Part shown: in pieces, positions 36,401 to 45,500 of the stretch
How positions within the stretch are numbered: position 1 is the stretch's first letter
Layout of the letters: every line of letters starts with the position of its first letter
Assembly (NCBI RefSeq): GCF_905220565.1
Contig: NC_059416.1
Span: 2,604,001-2,668,000, forward strand
Reading direction: 5' to 3'
Origin: Melitaea cinxia
Lineage: Eukaryota > Arthropoda > Insecta > Lepidoptera > Nymphalidae
Length of the DNA stretch: 64,000 nucleotides
Translations under genes and position numbers: made by a program
Notes under the pieces: generated by a model
Database searches by the model: none
Seen by the model: only the letters and a program-made list of their open reading frames with translations
Told to the model about the DNA's origin: nothing

Positions 36401-37764
36401 ATCATTCCAAGTTAAGGTGAAACGTCAATGAAACTCAAAACACTACACCAGAATGGTAATATAAGAACAATCAGGATTTTTAGAGGCTAACCTCTAACAT
36501 CCTACTGTTGGGTATAGGCCTCTTTCTCCATTTAGGAGATGGATTCGGAGTTTAATCCGCCACACTGCTCAACTGCCGTTTGGCGCATATATTCCCCACT
36601 ATGAGATTGGGTCACTATCAGGTTTATATGATAACGCTATCGTTATCATATAAACCCCGGACCCTATGGACCGACAGACATTAAGACTGGAGATAAATTG
36701 TACAAACACAAATATCCATCCTGAGCGGGAATCAAACCACAGATTATATAACCATTAATAAATTAGCAACAGGAACATTAACTGACCCAGAAATGTCGTA
36801 CAGCCCGTTTATGTCTTTCCTCTGTAGTACGTACAAAATCTGTATATCCTACTTCGAATTCGTCAAAAAGTGCTTTGTATTCCTGTGAAATGTTATTACA
36901 GTAGTCCTGTAAGGGAAGTTTAGCTTGAGCTGCTGCTTGCTGGATTTTTGTGCCATGTTCGTCTGTACCTGGAAATTTAAACATATTAATTTAATGAGCA
37001 AGTTAACAATATTTACAAAACTTTTAAAGATTTGTTATACGGAGCAAGATACTTGAACAAATTTCAAAGATATAAGCTGATGGCAATATTTTTTTGCAGG
37101 TTTAATAATAATATTCTTTATTTTATTTCAGAAATCAGAATTATTACAAATAAATAAAGACGTACAAAGACCGTCTTAACCCTGAAAGATCGATCTCATC
37201 CAGACAATGTTGGGATGTAGGTAAAGTGATCAGATATATTTTGAACGGGACCATCCTATTGAGTCGATTCCACCCTCCATTTTTTGCAGTTGTTTGATAA
37301 ATAAATTAACTTGCTAATGTAAGATAAAAAAAAATGTCGTTATGCACCAAAAAAGAAATTGGTCACATTAGATATAGGGCTTATAGAATAATGGTGTTTG
37401 CAGGCAAACAAAGAAAAACTGACTTCAATTATATCGACAAGTAATACAACGTAGGTACACGAAAAATAATCAAGTAAATACGCATTATCAAAGATTACTC
37501 TAAAAGTTGTAATCAGATCTCGGTGAAATTTAAATATGACCACATGAGAAACATCGGCTTTCAATTAAATTAAAAATCATTAAAATCGGTAGACCTAGTA
37601 AAAAGTTATGCGGATTGTCGAGTTTCCCTCGATTTTTCTGGGATCCCATCATCAGATCCTGGTTTCCTTATCATGGTACCAAACTAGGGATATCTCCTTT
37701 CCAACAAAAAAAGAATTATCAAAATCGGTTCATAAACAACGGAGTTATCCCCGAACATACATTA

Positions 37765-37810
<46 letters not shown>

Positions 37811-40800
37811 CTGCTAATAATTAGGCGTCCCACATGGGCCGAAATGCATCTAAACTGGCGTCCACCTCCTTTAGACGTCCGCATATCGGACGCCACTTTT
37901 TTAATCGATGTCCCATTAATCCTTTTGCTCCTAGCTACCTGTACAACAAAAATCGCCGGAAGCCAAAAAATCGTTGAGACATTTGCATTTGTATAACTAA
38001 AACTTCCGCGAAATTCCGTACCAACGGTGCAGCGCTAGTCTAGCGCGTATATCGACAGAGCGTATACTCTGCTAAAACTCTTCCGATACAACCGATTATT
38101 TGACGTCCTATTGCGACGTTGCCAAACTGACTGTATTTGAAGGTTTTGAAATATTCAATTAAGTCAAAACAAATCATTTAAAAACAGTTGCTACGCACGT
38201 GTCGCTGCTTATTTGACGCTCGGTTGCAAAATACTGCTTAAGTAGTAAAATAAAATAAAAGTACACTTTAAAGGAAAAAGTGAGGCTTTAACGAATTTAC
38301 GAATTGAATTTACATATTAAACGGAAAAGTGACACTATTTTGTCATAAAAATAAAAATATTTCTATAAGTTAACTAGCTGACCCGGCAAACGTTGTCTTG
38401 CCGCTAAACGCTATTTTAAAATAGGGGTTGGTGGTAGAAGGGTGAAAACATAGGGTTGTATGTATTTTTCAACGCCAAATCATAATAAAATAAAAAATAA
38501 AATAATTTATCTAAAAATTAAAAATTAAATTTAGGGGTGGACTACCCTTAACATTTAGGGGGATGAAAAATAGATGTTGTTCGATTCTCATACCTACCCA
38601 ATATGCACAAAAAATTTCATGAGAATCGGTCAAGCCGTTTCGGAGGAGTTTAACTACAAACACCGCGACACGAGAATTTTATATATTAGATATACATTAT
38701 CTATACTTTTTTGCATGAATATGGAAGCCAGGCTGGGTAGCAGTCTTTGAATCTGAAAAAACAAAGGTTCTGTTACATTTAATACATTTTTGCAATGATT
38801 TTTTATTTGGTTACTGAGCGCCCCTACTGAAAATTTGTGTTTTTTGTTTAGTGACGGTTTGGTCATGGACGTCGAATATGTAGTGGTTCGAATAGTAGGT
38901 ATACAGATTTACGACGTCCGTATATAAGGTAAGGGCTACGCAATACGTAACACATATACGGACGTTAGTTTGACGCATACTGTTATTAAGGATACGAAGT
39001 TTTTTTGCAGCTGTTCTGGCTTTTGACCCAATCCAGGCTACACGCAATGCCGTCAAAAAACTTTGGGACACTTTTAGACAATGAAAGTTTTAGAATTGCT
39101 CTCGGTCTCCCGTTGGGAGCTCCACTGTGCTTTGAACACAGATCTCCGTGCGGAAAAGAGGTCGATTCTTTCGGACTACAACGGCCTTTCCTGTAATAAG
39201 AGTTCAGGTAGGTTTTCCCGCCACGGTTCCCTAAACGATACCATAAAAAAGCTCTTGCCACCATCGACGTTCCTGCTCTTATCGAGCCTACTGGAATTAG
39301 TCGCAATGATGGCAAGAGACCTGATGGATTGACGTTGGTTCCCTGGGAAAGGGGACGGGCGCTTTTGTGGGACGCAACCTGCGTTGACACACTTGCTCCT
39401 TCTCATGGAAACAGCCTTAAAAGCGGGAGCCACAGCGGAAAAAGCTGAAACGATTAAACGGCACAAGTATTCGTCATTAATTTCAAATTACATCTTTGTG
39501 CCATTTGCAGTCGAAACACTTGGACCTTGGAGTAGCAGTGCTAAATTTTTTTTTAAATGAGACAACTCTTCGCCTTATTGCCTCCACTGGTGACAAGAGG
39601 GCTAGTGCATTTTTTTTGCCCAGAGAATCGGCATAGCGATTCAACGAGAAAATGCTGTCAGCATTCTTGACACGATTCCACGCGGACATGATTTATACCA
39701 AAACTATCTGTAAATATTTAGTTCTTAAGTTGTGAATTGTAAATATGTATAATGTTTAATAAACTATTGTTATCCACTTAAAAAAAATTAGAAACCTACT
39801 TAAAAGATATACTTTATATTTTATAAGTAAATATTGTTTGACGACGTTTAAATTTGCCAGACGACGACTTAGGTAAATCATTCTAGTGAAATAGAGTTAA
39901 GTAGTTAGACTATTTAGTCTGTATAAAAATATTTTAGCCGTGAGACATTTTTATATTGAAAATGATAATAATATGTTGTTTGTAAAAGCAGGCAGCACAA
40001 CTATTTGTGGCTATAAAACTTAATTAACCTATAAGATTCGTCAGCGAAGAAGAAAAAATAATATCCTCGTATTCTTGGATGCCCAGTTACCCGTGTTCTA
40101 AAATTACTTGAAATCCGTTTAGCTGTTTTGGCGTGATGAAGACACAACGACACATACAAACATATAAAAAAAATGTTCGATTCAGTAACCTGTATTCATA
40201 GACCGTATCACTTTTTTTAAATATCTTCAATGTACAGAAAGTATCCGTGGCAGGATAAGGAACATTATTTATTATTATTCTTTGACGGTTCGCAGGAAAG
40301 TGGACATAACCTGCGAACCGGCAAAGAATACTTATAACAAATGGACATAACGATAAAATAATTATTTATTATATTATTATTCTGATGATGTGCTACGTCG
40401 TCAATAATTAAAATGTTAAAAGCCTAAATAAAATATATGTTGCAACTCATTAAGAGAGCTATTATAAGGTGAAAAATTGGAGGTGTTCCTATGACCGTTA
40501 CATGTTAAAATTTCAACGAGCGTAATAGAATTATTTCTTAAGTTAACGATAGATGATCACACCTACTAGAAAACTGGCAACGTCGCATTTCAGCTTACTT
40601 CTCACTCATTTCATCATTACTTATATAGGACGCTAAATAATCGGTGCATTAAGTGAGGCTATATGGATATATGGAGGAAGCAATAACATAAGTATCATGA
40701 AAGGGGTTCATAAATGGTTGGGCACATCTGTAAGCAGAATATTCTCAAAAAAGAAATTTAAAGAAATTGATATAACCCACGGAATTTAAAATGAAAAAAA

Positions 40801-41648
40801 TAAGCAACATTCGCAAAAAAAAACATATAAAATGTAAGCATAACTGAGGGACGTCGTAATAACGCAGTTTGTGCTTGACGCCAAAAATGTATCTGGATGT
40901 ATATATATATATATATATATATACATACATATATATGTTTGAATTGAGTAACCTCCTCCTTTTTTTGAAGTCGGTTAAATAGAGAAGTAGTAAGAAAGTG
41001 TTCAAAGAGCCACAGGTTTTGTTTGTTATCATTCAGCAATTTCTTCAAGATTTATTATTCTCGTTTTAGAAGGTCTTCAGTGAAGAAAAATGTAGAAATA
41101 AGTAAGGATTAATGTGTAGGGTGAAAGCCACATAATAAATACTTGTCTTGTTAACAATAATAACATGATTCCGAAAAACCCTTTTAAATACAATACCTGT
41201 ACTAAATATAACATGACAATCTGGATTTGTCAACTTCTCAAATCTTTGTATTGCATCTGCTACAACTGCTGTGTATAAGTGACCCAAGTGTGGAGCTAGA
41301 ATAACCAATTATAGTATAATATCTATGTATTTAACACATTTGCATAAATTTTATATAGTATAAATATCAAAATATATGTTATTTTTGTTTAATTATTAAA
41401 AATATTAATCTTTGAATCTCATTATTATTGTGCGGGTATTTTATCGTTTCGAATGATTTTGTTATTTTGCATTTAGAAAACATCTTACAAGAGTAACCAA
41501 GACCATATTTATATTTACTATAGGAAATAGGAAAAAATAATTCGCTATTGTAAGAAAACTTACCGGCATTTACATAAAAAATTGGAGTTGTAATATAATA
41601 AGGTCTTTTTTGTACAACAGACGATAATAAACGCATTGACAACCGCAT
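23900..41648 (-). CDS. MARS2: Mitochondrial methionyl-tRNA synthetase
   Basis: Ten minus-strand exons join in frame to 555 codons plus stop: 41648-41564, 41295-41197, 36968-36787, 35431-35312, 34994-34886, 34375-34257, 33701-33553, 32319-32117, 31471-31277 and 24306-23900. All junctions are GT-AG and phase-consistent. The enzyme charges tRNA-Met for mitochondrial translation. The N-terminus MRLSMRLLSSVVQKRP is short, Arg-rich and lacks acids, like a matrix-targeting signal. The catalytic core starts YYITTPIFYVNAAPHLGHLY (HLGH replaces HIGH), then TGTDEHGTKI, FVRTTEERH, HFW, KYAGWYSVNDEAFVPE, YVWLDAL, and DGLKMSKSLGN (KMSKS loop). The C-terminal part holds ANSELADTLGNLASR and LANLFFETMKPWELKK of the anticodon-binding helical domain. 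The length is near that of human MARS2. It lies head-to-head with EDRF1. Introns hold a gypsy element and a GTGAGT-rich repeat at one donor. Confidence 0.95.
24405..24724 (+). mobile_element. SINE-like repeat with (GAT)n tail
   Basis: Same family as 23436-23770 ('gacgggcagcagcgtcttcg'); end 'tatgtccagcagtggactg' then (GAT)n at about 24706-24724. Confidence 0.8.
24768..25233 (+). repeat. 5' LTR of the gypsy element
   Basis: Starts TGTTACGA and ends CGTAACA. It contains TATAAA at 24965-24970, AATAAA at 25169-25174, and short direct repeats 'gtgcttagtgtttgaac' near 25100-25150. Confidence 0.93.
25236..25253 (+). other. Primer-binding site of the gypsy element
   Basis: TGGTGTCGGAAGTG begins two bases after the LTR, the usual place for tRNA-primed minus-strand synthesis. 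The tRNA species is not assigned. Confidence 0.6.
25340..26364. mobile_element. 1025-bp inverted-repeat transposon nested in the gypsy leader
   Basis: Flanked by CCCACACC (25332-25339 and 26365-26372). Ends GGTAAAGCTTTAGATTAGGT and, reversed, GGCTAAGATCTAGATTAGGT; the inverted arms extend about 160 bp. The interior holds a perfect 13-bp hairpin at 25581-25609 and a segment (about 25850-25940) shared with the elements at 3765 and 12359. No transposase. Confidence 0.82.
26523..29210 (+). CDS. Gag-integrase fusion ORF of the gypsy element
   Basis: One open frame of about 895 codons from ATG 26523 (open further up to 26421 but without ATG). Order: a coiled coil built of tandem LQESQEQQKAEIR units (about residues 1-110), a capsid-like Gag region (YDGTTSWNAYRRQF, about 170-320), a CCHC zinc knuckle CYKCGERGHLQLNCP, then an abrupt jump to the last residues of RNase H (SGKMHGNADALSRR), the H2C2 integrase zinc finger (GHLGVKRTL through CRKCTTC), the integrase core (DVAGPFP, HSDQGRNFES, ERFNQTLERHL) and a C-terminal chromatin/DNA-binding tail. 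The D,D,E triad is visible. Protease, RT and most of RNase H are missing, yet the frame is intact across the junction near 27705-27735. Confidence 0.9.
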   Translation: MELQRAEIRALQESQEQQRVEIRGALQESQEQQKAEIRGALQESQEQQKAEIRSALQESQEQQKAEIRALQESQEQQKAEIRGALQELQEQQKELQEKTLWAVKDVSDAVTKLRKDVDVVEERVTGLGLDVENVKTGLTELQKKVVRLETMGIAMSSGTTGVGQGAKVKVPPYDGTTSWNAYRRQFQTVATANGWTEEQCLTALTVALRGQALSVLEVLPHTGNGFQDLMEALESRYGEQHLEHVFRAQLRDRVQRSEGLQQWALEIEKLVRKAHPGADTKMVDTNIVQAFVDGIKDLEVRAAVRLRHHTSLKEALAHALEVEAVRHNIRQTHKIREVSEEVKVVKAPTRKSSGVMCYKCGERGHLQLNCPQKKTQIARMKKIEEQIVELKKQRASPPARDQEYDFKTKHRSGKMHGNADALSRRQCSEDCKHCVKQESNEVTLKLTRTSPLGIWENDAMREAQEKDDDLRHIITWKKRGDVKPIWSEVAPTGAVTKAYWAQWDSLILQNGILYRKWEKTNGREFHLQIIVPRTRVPDVLREIHDGVSGGHLGVKRTLTKVRERFYWLHCRDDVQDWCRKCTTCAAVKGPQTRSRGNLRLYNVGAPWERIAVDVAGPFPVTESGNNYFMVVMDYFTKWPEVFAIPNQEATTVASKLVEEVICRFGVPLEIHSDQGRNFESQVFQEVCRILGMHKTRTTAYHPQSDGMVERFNQTLERHLAKLVDDKQKDWDQYIPLFLLSYRTAEHESIKATPAYVNYGRELRMPVDLLTGGAPEGPNTVQDYVSDLREKMRYIHALVRENGLHSSENMKTRYDRKSNTSGFKEGSLVWLHNPTRRKGKSPKLQTKWDGPYKVVTRLNDVTYRIQKQPRGTFKVVHIDRLARYHGSNNDARDEHL
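26535..26815 (+). repeat. 42/45-bp tandem repeat inside gag
   Basis: Six imperfect units encoding LQESQEQQ-(K/R)-AEIR-(GA), alternately 42 and 45 bp. They keep the frame and form a heptad-like coiled coil. Confidence 0.85.
29209..29218 (+). other. Polypurine tract of the gypsy element
   Basis: AAGAGGGGAG just upstream of the right LTR, the usual plus-strand primer site. Confidence 0.7.
29222..29687 (+). repeat. 3' LTR of the gypsy element
   Basis: Same as the 5' LTR apart from about three substitutions, including TG to TA at the first dinucleotide. Followed by ATAT. Confidence 0.93.
29688..30770. other. MARS2 intron, AT-rich with repeat pieces
   Basis: Repeat-like pieces at 30460-30580 ('ctagccgaccccgcaaaca', followed by a C run) and 30600-30760, which begins 'atatacagggttacaggaaa' like a transposon end. 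No coding signal. Confidence 0.45.
30771..31276. repeat. (CA)n / (CACACT)n satellite abutting the MARS2 exon 9 donor
   Basis: About 500 bp of CA-rich simple repeat. The right part, 31061-31276, is a higher-order ACTCACACTCACAC array; read on the minus strand this is GTGAGTGTGA repeated, with more than 20 perfect GTGAGT hexamers directly following the true donor. Confidence 0.95.
31277..31471 (-). CDS. MARS2: MARS2 exon 9, donor fused to a GTGAGT-rich satellite
   Basis: Encodes NYSETKLLHIANSELADTLG and NLASRACGTALNPRN, ending LLQALDRLP. The donor at 31276-31271 is GTGAGT, and the intron that follows is a long run of GTGAGTGTGA-type repeats (see 30771-31276). Confidence 0.92.
31478..32116. other. 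MARS2 intron with interspersed-repeat copies
   Basis: Partial head at 31618-31680 and a fuller, diverged copy at about 31800-32075 of the ~300-bp repeat ('gtgaccagagctccttgaga'). Confidence 0.6.
32117..32319 (-). CDS. MARS2: MARS2 exon 8: KMSKS loop
   Basis: Encodes FHGIYWPAFLMAARW, SHWTVDGLKMSKSLGNVV, and RYVLLREATMVDDA. The KMSKS loop is intact. Donor AGTGAGTG, phase 1. Confidence 0.94.
32400..32990 (+). mobile_element. LINE-type 3' end interrupted by a reversed SINE-like repeat
   Basis: 'cctttgccctaaggttgcc' (32410) and 'ggtgtacaataaagtattat' (about 32957) are the two ends of a retroelement 3' region also seen at 51784-51930 and, reversed, at 43140-43280. Between them lies a reversed SINE-like copy (32500-32840) and a short tandem repeat (32814-32900). 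Confidence 0.7.
32814..32900. repeat. Short palindrome-containing tandem repeat
   Basis: Three copies of a unit containing the palindrome ACAGTACTAGTACTGT followed by AGCCA, expanded from the 'gtagccacacagt' end of the adjacent SINE-like repeat. Confidence 0.8.
33240..33450 (+). repeat. Repeat fragment with (TA)n(TG)n microsatellite
   Basis: 33244-33372 resembles the tail of a lepidopteran repeat ('cgccttttacgacccccac'), followed by (TA)n and (TG)n to about 33443. It lies in the MARS2 intron between exons 7 and 8. Confidence 0.5.
33553..33701 (-). CDS. MARS2: MARS2 exon 7
   Basis: Encodes VPDDEEQSIYVWLDALINYL and VDVHVVGKDILK; the last Lys codon is split. The YVWLDALINY and GKDI motifs are in the catalytic domain. 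Confidence 0.94.
33722..33970. repeat. ~38-bp minisatellite next to MARS2 exon 7
   Basis: Seven diverged units of 'aatactaatattacgaca' plus 'atattgagtgaatc', starting 20 bp from the acceptor of exon 7 on the minus strand, so it forms most of the region upstream of that acceptor. Confidence 0.85.
34257..34375 (-). CDS. MARS2: MARS2 exon 6
   Basis: Encodes DGVVRPSKFQKQLQEFLASD and ISVSRPSSRVHWAVR. The D-S-SRP--R-HW pattern is a MetRS landmark. Donor GTATGT, phase 0. Confidence 0.92.
34886..34994 (-). CDS. MARS2: MARS2 exon 5
   Basis: Encodes VKVSTESGHKLEWTEETNYM and FRLSEFKTHLQEWLKP. The ESGH--EW-EE-NY-FRLS pattern is conserved in MetRS. Confidence 0.92.
35312..35431 (-). CDS. MARS2: MARS2 exon 4
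   Basis: Encodes KKLVKKDYIYKAKYAGWYSV and NDEAFVPESQTRDEITKDGK. GWYS-DE-F is the conserved MetRS motif. No Cys pair is visible here, as expected for short mitochondrial forms. Confidence 0.93.
35652..35836 (+). mobile_element. tRNA-headed SINE with 13-bp target-site duplication
   Basis: Flanked by ACTATTTCGTTGA at 35639-35651 and 35837-35849. The head at 35690-35762 folds as a full tRNA cloverleaf (acceptor CGTTCCA/TGGAGCG, D arm, anticodon stem CCGAC/GTCGG, T stem GCGGG/CCCGC) with A box TAGCTTAATTGG and B box GGTTCGATCCC. The tail carries 'gatattcaaaaatgttta'. C33 instead of U33 argues against a working tRNA. Confidence 0.85.
35850..36780. other. MARS2 intron between exons 3 and 4: repeats only
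   Basis: 36225-36310 is a reversed tRNA-derived SINE head (minus strand 'cccgttggcgcagtttgta' and GGTTCGATTCC). 36475-36740 is another repeat fragment ('ctactgttgggtataggcc'). Confidence 0.55.
36787..36968 (-). CDS. MARS2: MARS2 exon 3
   Basis: Encodes GTDEHGTKIQQAAAQAKLPL through GYTDFVRTTEERHKRAVRHF and W, all typical of MetRS. Donor GTCAGT, phase 0. The intron before it is 4.2 kb. Confidence 0.94.
37385..37830 (+). mobile_element. Interspersed repeat ending in a (TA)n tract
   Basis: 'cttcaattatatcgacaag', 'ttaaaatcggtagaccta' and a terminal (TA)n at 37768-37806. Related to the copies at 51095-51480 and, degraded, about 300-600. Confidence 0.6.
38370..38692 (+). mobile_element. Interspersed repeat, 'ctagctgacccggcaaacg' family
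   Basis: Starts 'ctagctgacccggcaaacg' and ends 'cgacacgagaattttatat'. A partial copy is at 30460-30580. Confidence 0.65.
38990..39715 (+). pseudogene. Decayed retroelement-type ORF, C-terminal nuclease-like domain
   Basis: In shifting plus-strand frames one can read SFRIALGL-LGAPLC, NGLSC, KRPDGLTLVPWERGRALLWD, then YSSLISNYIFVPFAVETLGP and AQRIGIAIQRENAVSILDT. I recognise this as a domain common in invertebrate retroelement ORFs; the spaced PD and WD acids suggest a restriction-like nuclease, which is inference. Several frameshifts and stops show it is dead. It lies in a MARS2 intron, opposite strand. Confidence 0.65.
40280..40330. repeat. 17-base hairpin in a MARS2 intron
   Basis: 'ctttgacggttcgcagg' pairs with 'cctgcgaaccggcaaag' with a single G-T mismatch and a 13-base loop. 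Confidence 0.75.
41197..41295 (-). CDS. MARS2: MARS2 exon 2: HIGH-type motif
   Basis: Acceptor TTCTAG. Encodes APHLGHLYTAVVADAIQRFE and DCHVIFST, ending in the split Gly codon of TGTDEHG. HLGH is the ATP-binding signature of class I synthetases. Confidence 0.94.
41564..41648 (-). CDS. MARS2: MARS2 exon 1: start codon and targeting peptide
   Basis: ATG at 41648-41646. A second in-frame Met lies four codons on. Encodes MRLSMRLLSSVVQKRPYYIT and TPIFYVNA; donor GGTAAGT, phase 1. Confidence 0.9.
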
Positions 41649-41892
41649 TTTTATATTATAATTTAATTTTTAAGGAATAGTTTAGGTTACTAAAATTGAA
41701 ATATGACTTTTTAACATTCACTAATTGATCTTTATTATTATCGCTTCTAGATAATTAAGCTTATTAGCGCTACTTTATATAATTATATAAGACTACCACA
41801 TTATAAAAAGAAGTAAACACAATTATCTGATAGTAGAAAGAAAAATAGGTTTGAAACGTTTGAATTCCTTTCACTGTCAATACTGTCAAAAA

Positions 41893-41900
41893 TATCGATA
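41893..41900. promoter_or_regulatory. DRE-type element TATCGATA
   Basis: Perfect palindromic octamer 245 bp upstream of the MARS2 ATG. Confidence 0.55.
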
Positions 41901-42008
41901 TCTGACGTTAATAAAAAAAATTCAATTTTCTTAGCTCATAATGCTCTCACGATAAGCTCCAAAAACCTAAAAAATATATATATAATCGAATAGAGTATAA
42001 ATTGGAAC

Positions 42009-42016
42009 TATCGATA
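42009..42016. promoter_or_regulatory. DRE-type element TATCGATA
   Basis: Second perfect octamer, 445 bp upstream of the EDRF1 ATG. Confidence 0.55.
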
Positions 42017-42460
42017 TTTGCTGTACGGTAAATTGACGAACCTTTATCCATTGCCATAACTTTAAGTATTACTATACTCTGTGGCCATAACATAACTTAT
42101 CTAACGTTCCATTATATAAAATATTTTAAGTAAAAAGTAATCATTGTCTGGTATATTTAAAACTAAGGTAACTAATTTAACAACGTCGAGTAAAGATATT
42201 GAATAATTTTTGTTCTATAATTGAATACCTATATAGATTTTAATATGAATTTTATTACTTTTTTACTTTGACAGTAAGTCGACAGATAGACAAAAAAGAA
42301 TAGAACAATACTTTTCGACTTACACAGCTGTGTGTGGTTGATTAGTTGATTTTTATTTTGGTGATTTGATCATAATCAAGTAACTCACTATTTTTAAGTG
42401 TTTTTGTAATACATAGTTCTATTACCAATTTGCAATTTATAAAAAAGAAAGAATTAAAAT

Positions 42461-42502
42461 ATGGATGATTCCGAAAGTGATAACGAATGTGACCGTAACA
42501 AG
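42461..42502 (+). CDS. EDRF1: EDRF1 exon 1: start codon
   Basis: ATG at 42461 after an A-rich leader; encodes the acidic MDDSESDNECDRNK, donor GGTAAC, phase 0. Chosen because it joins in frame to the conserved second exon. Confidence 0.75.
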
Positions 42503-45500
42503 GTAACATATACTCGTATACTGATAATATTTGATAAGTCCTGCGTTTGTTTCGTATCTCAATATTCCGAAAGATCTCCCATTACTTGGAACATTAATAA
42601 ACTTTGATAGTTGTTAATGGCAGTTCCTCATGTTTGTTGGTGTTTTGCATGACGAATATTGTTATTATCAACAAATATTGGATTTAGTTGATGTAATAAC
42701 GGTATTCTATGGTTAACCTTATTAATATACATAATATTTTATAGTTTTTTTTATTTGACAGTCTGACAACGAAAGTATGAATTACAATAAAGATAAACAG
42801 AAGCAGACAATACAGTTATTATTACTACACACATTTTTAGACAGTTTTGTTTATGCATTGGCACAGCGATCACTGTAACTGACTTTTTTTTAATATTTAA
42901 TACTTATTTTTCTAGGATCGTAGTCCATCACCAGGTAGTGTAAAGTCCACTGCCGTTGTCAAATATACTGCATTTCAAACACCAGTGGGCTATGCGAGGC
43001 TTCAATGCAATACAGATCTCAACCTACCCCCCTCCAACTGGGGTGGGATAGACTCATATGGTCTTAAACAGATTATTACTAGAGGTAGCGGGCTGTCCAG
43101 GTATTTGACATTTTAAGTAGAATTATCTTAAACTTATTTATTTCTTTATTTATTCTTTATTGTACACCAAATGGAGTAATTTAATAGAGAATTGTTAAGT
43201 AAAAAATATAATGCACAATGCTCAGCTGGCAGCATTGTCGCTCTGTAGTGATTTCTTCCAGGCAACCTTAGGGTTAGGTTTAAGAGAAAGAAAAGAAATA
43301 CTAGGGGGTGTATAATAAACGTACATCAAACAGAAAAACATACAAATAATACAAAGAGATTTTATACTATAAACTAATAAATATTCCTAATATACATATA
43401 AATATACACATACATAACAATAATATAAGTCCACGTTAAATAATACACACACATATAATATATATTTATATACCAAATTGTGTCTTTTGGTGCGAAACTG
43501 CGTATTTAAGAAAAACACGTGCTCAGAAATGATTATTTTAATTCATTAATGATTGAAAACTGTTTGATTATTAAAGTAATAATGTTTAGTGAATTCTAGA
43601 GATGTTAAATTAGTCTGAAATATTTTACGGTCCATAAATAGGTGTTATGTTGAGTGAAAAGTGCCCCACCCAATTTTGTCATAAAAGTTCGAGCACCCGC
43701 TGGTATTGATAATTCTTGTTCGAGCCATCAAAGTGATCGGACCTCCTCGACTTTGAATAAATCATAGAAGAATAGGTCCTGCGTTTCATTTCATACCTAC
43801 GAGGATGGGTAGCAATCAAAACCCTGGCATTCACGACGTCAGCAATGCCGACGTCATGTATTTTGATTGATTGGTTTAATATTTTAAAAACAGCCTGGGT
43901 CAAGCTGCTCCGTCATGTCATATTAAGAGACAGATGATGATCTTTTACAAGTTTTTTGAATGAACCAATGAACAGCAAATGAACCTCGATAATATTTGGT
44001 CCTCTGTACAGGCATTCTAAGCGTAAGATTTACAGACAAACGCAGTACCTTAATGTGATCTCCAACTAATTCAAATTTGTTCAAGTATACAGGATTAGTT
44101 GGTTTAAATAGTACACAATACAGAAGTGAGAGAATGTGTACATTCCGGCAAAGACGGATAGGAAGCCACTTAAGCTTAGGTAGTAGAAAACACCCAAGAA
44201 AATAATGGTGTTAGATAATGTGACTTCAATTAAAAAAATGTTCAATTGTATCAGTAACAGTTGGCTGCGGTGATGCGCAAAGTATGGTGAAAGGAATGTA
44301 TGATCTTAAGTAAATAGCAACTCCTACCAATACGGTCATTGTGTATAAGTTGAAATCCTGGCAATGAGTAAGATAAGAAGTAAGTGGATGGTAAGAAGAA
44401 GGTCGATGGTAGGCAAGTTTAAAGCGACGATTCTGAAACCAGGATGGCATGTATATTGCGGGATTCGAACAACGCAAACATATCTGGGTAATGTGCCGGA
44501 ATACTTTGTTTATTAATCGTTTATCGGCATAATTTCGTTACAAAAAAAAAACCCTAACCCATCTAACTTCCAAATTAAACCGTTTATCGACATAATTTCG
44601 TTACAAAAAAAAACTAACCTATCTAACTTCAAAATGACGGTTCTTAATCTAAAGCTAGCCATTTAAAGTAACATTTAATGGAATGAAAGTTGTTCTTTGG
44701 AAACTGTCTTCGCTGGAATCACTTGACGAAAAAGACGCAAATTTATCGTTAGATGTATTGTTACTGTTTAAAAATGACATCTTATAATCTTATACTATAC
44801 TTGGATATCCAATTTAATAAATTATAATAATATATAATAACCCGTCAGCAGCATTGAAAGTATTTGCTTGATATTTTCAATGTTTAACAAAAAATATATA
44901 AATAGGTACAGTAATTAGAAAAAACACAATCTATCAAAACCTCCATCACGGCAACTTACAACAACAAAAAAAAAAAAAATGATTTTTAAGTTAAAATTGA
45001 ATGTTTAATTTTTTTTTAATAGTTAGTTTTTAATAATTTTTGTAATTACATTCATACTAGCGACCCGCCCCTATTTCGCAGGGGTGCAATGCTGATAATT
45101 CAAGCCCATAAAAATGTGTTTATTTACGTTATCACATTAAAACCCCCTAAAACTATTAGTTCTGTTACTATATTATGCATGTATTATACATATAAACCTC
45201 CCTCTGGAATCACTCTATTTAATTAAGAAAACCGCATCAAAGTCCGTTGCTTAGTTATAAAGATCTAAGCATACAGACAGCGGGAAGCAACTTTGTTTTA
45301 TACTATGTAATGATGATAATTAGTTCTATCTCGATTTGTGAATGCTATTCTATTTTTTACTATTTACTATTAATAAGATTTTGATAATTAGGTGCTTAGT
45401 AATTTTTTTGTAAAACGAAAACATTAGACTTTTTTTTTATGTCACTAGGTCGGCAAACAAGCGTACGGCTCACCTGATGGTAAGCGATTACCGTAGCTTA

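Larger units (their letters stand above)
41649..42460. promoter_or_regulatory. Shared bidirectional promoter region of MARS2 and EDRF1
   Basis: Only 812 bp separate the two divergent start codons. TATCGATA, the DRE octamer known from Drosophila housekeeping promoters, occurs perfectly at 41893-41900 and 42009-42016. No TATA box is evident at a convincing spacing. No transposon seen in the gap. Confidence 0.6.

Noticed and set aside
42755..42880. Possible extra EDRF1 exon after TTTGACAG (SDNESMNYNKDKQKQ)
   Set aside because: No acceptable donor follows in frame, and exons 1 and 2 already join in phase 0.
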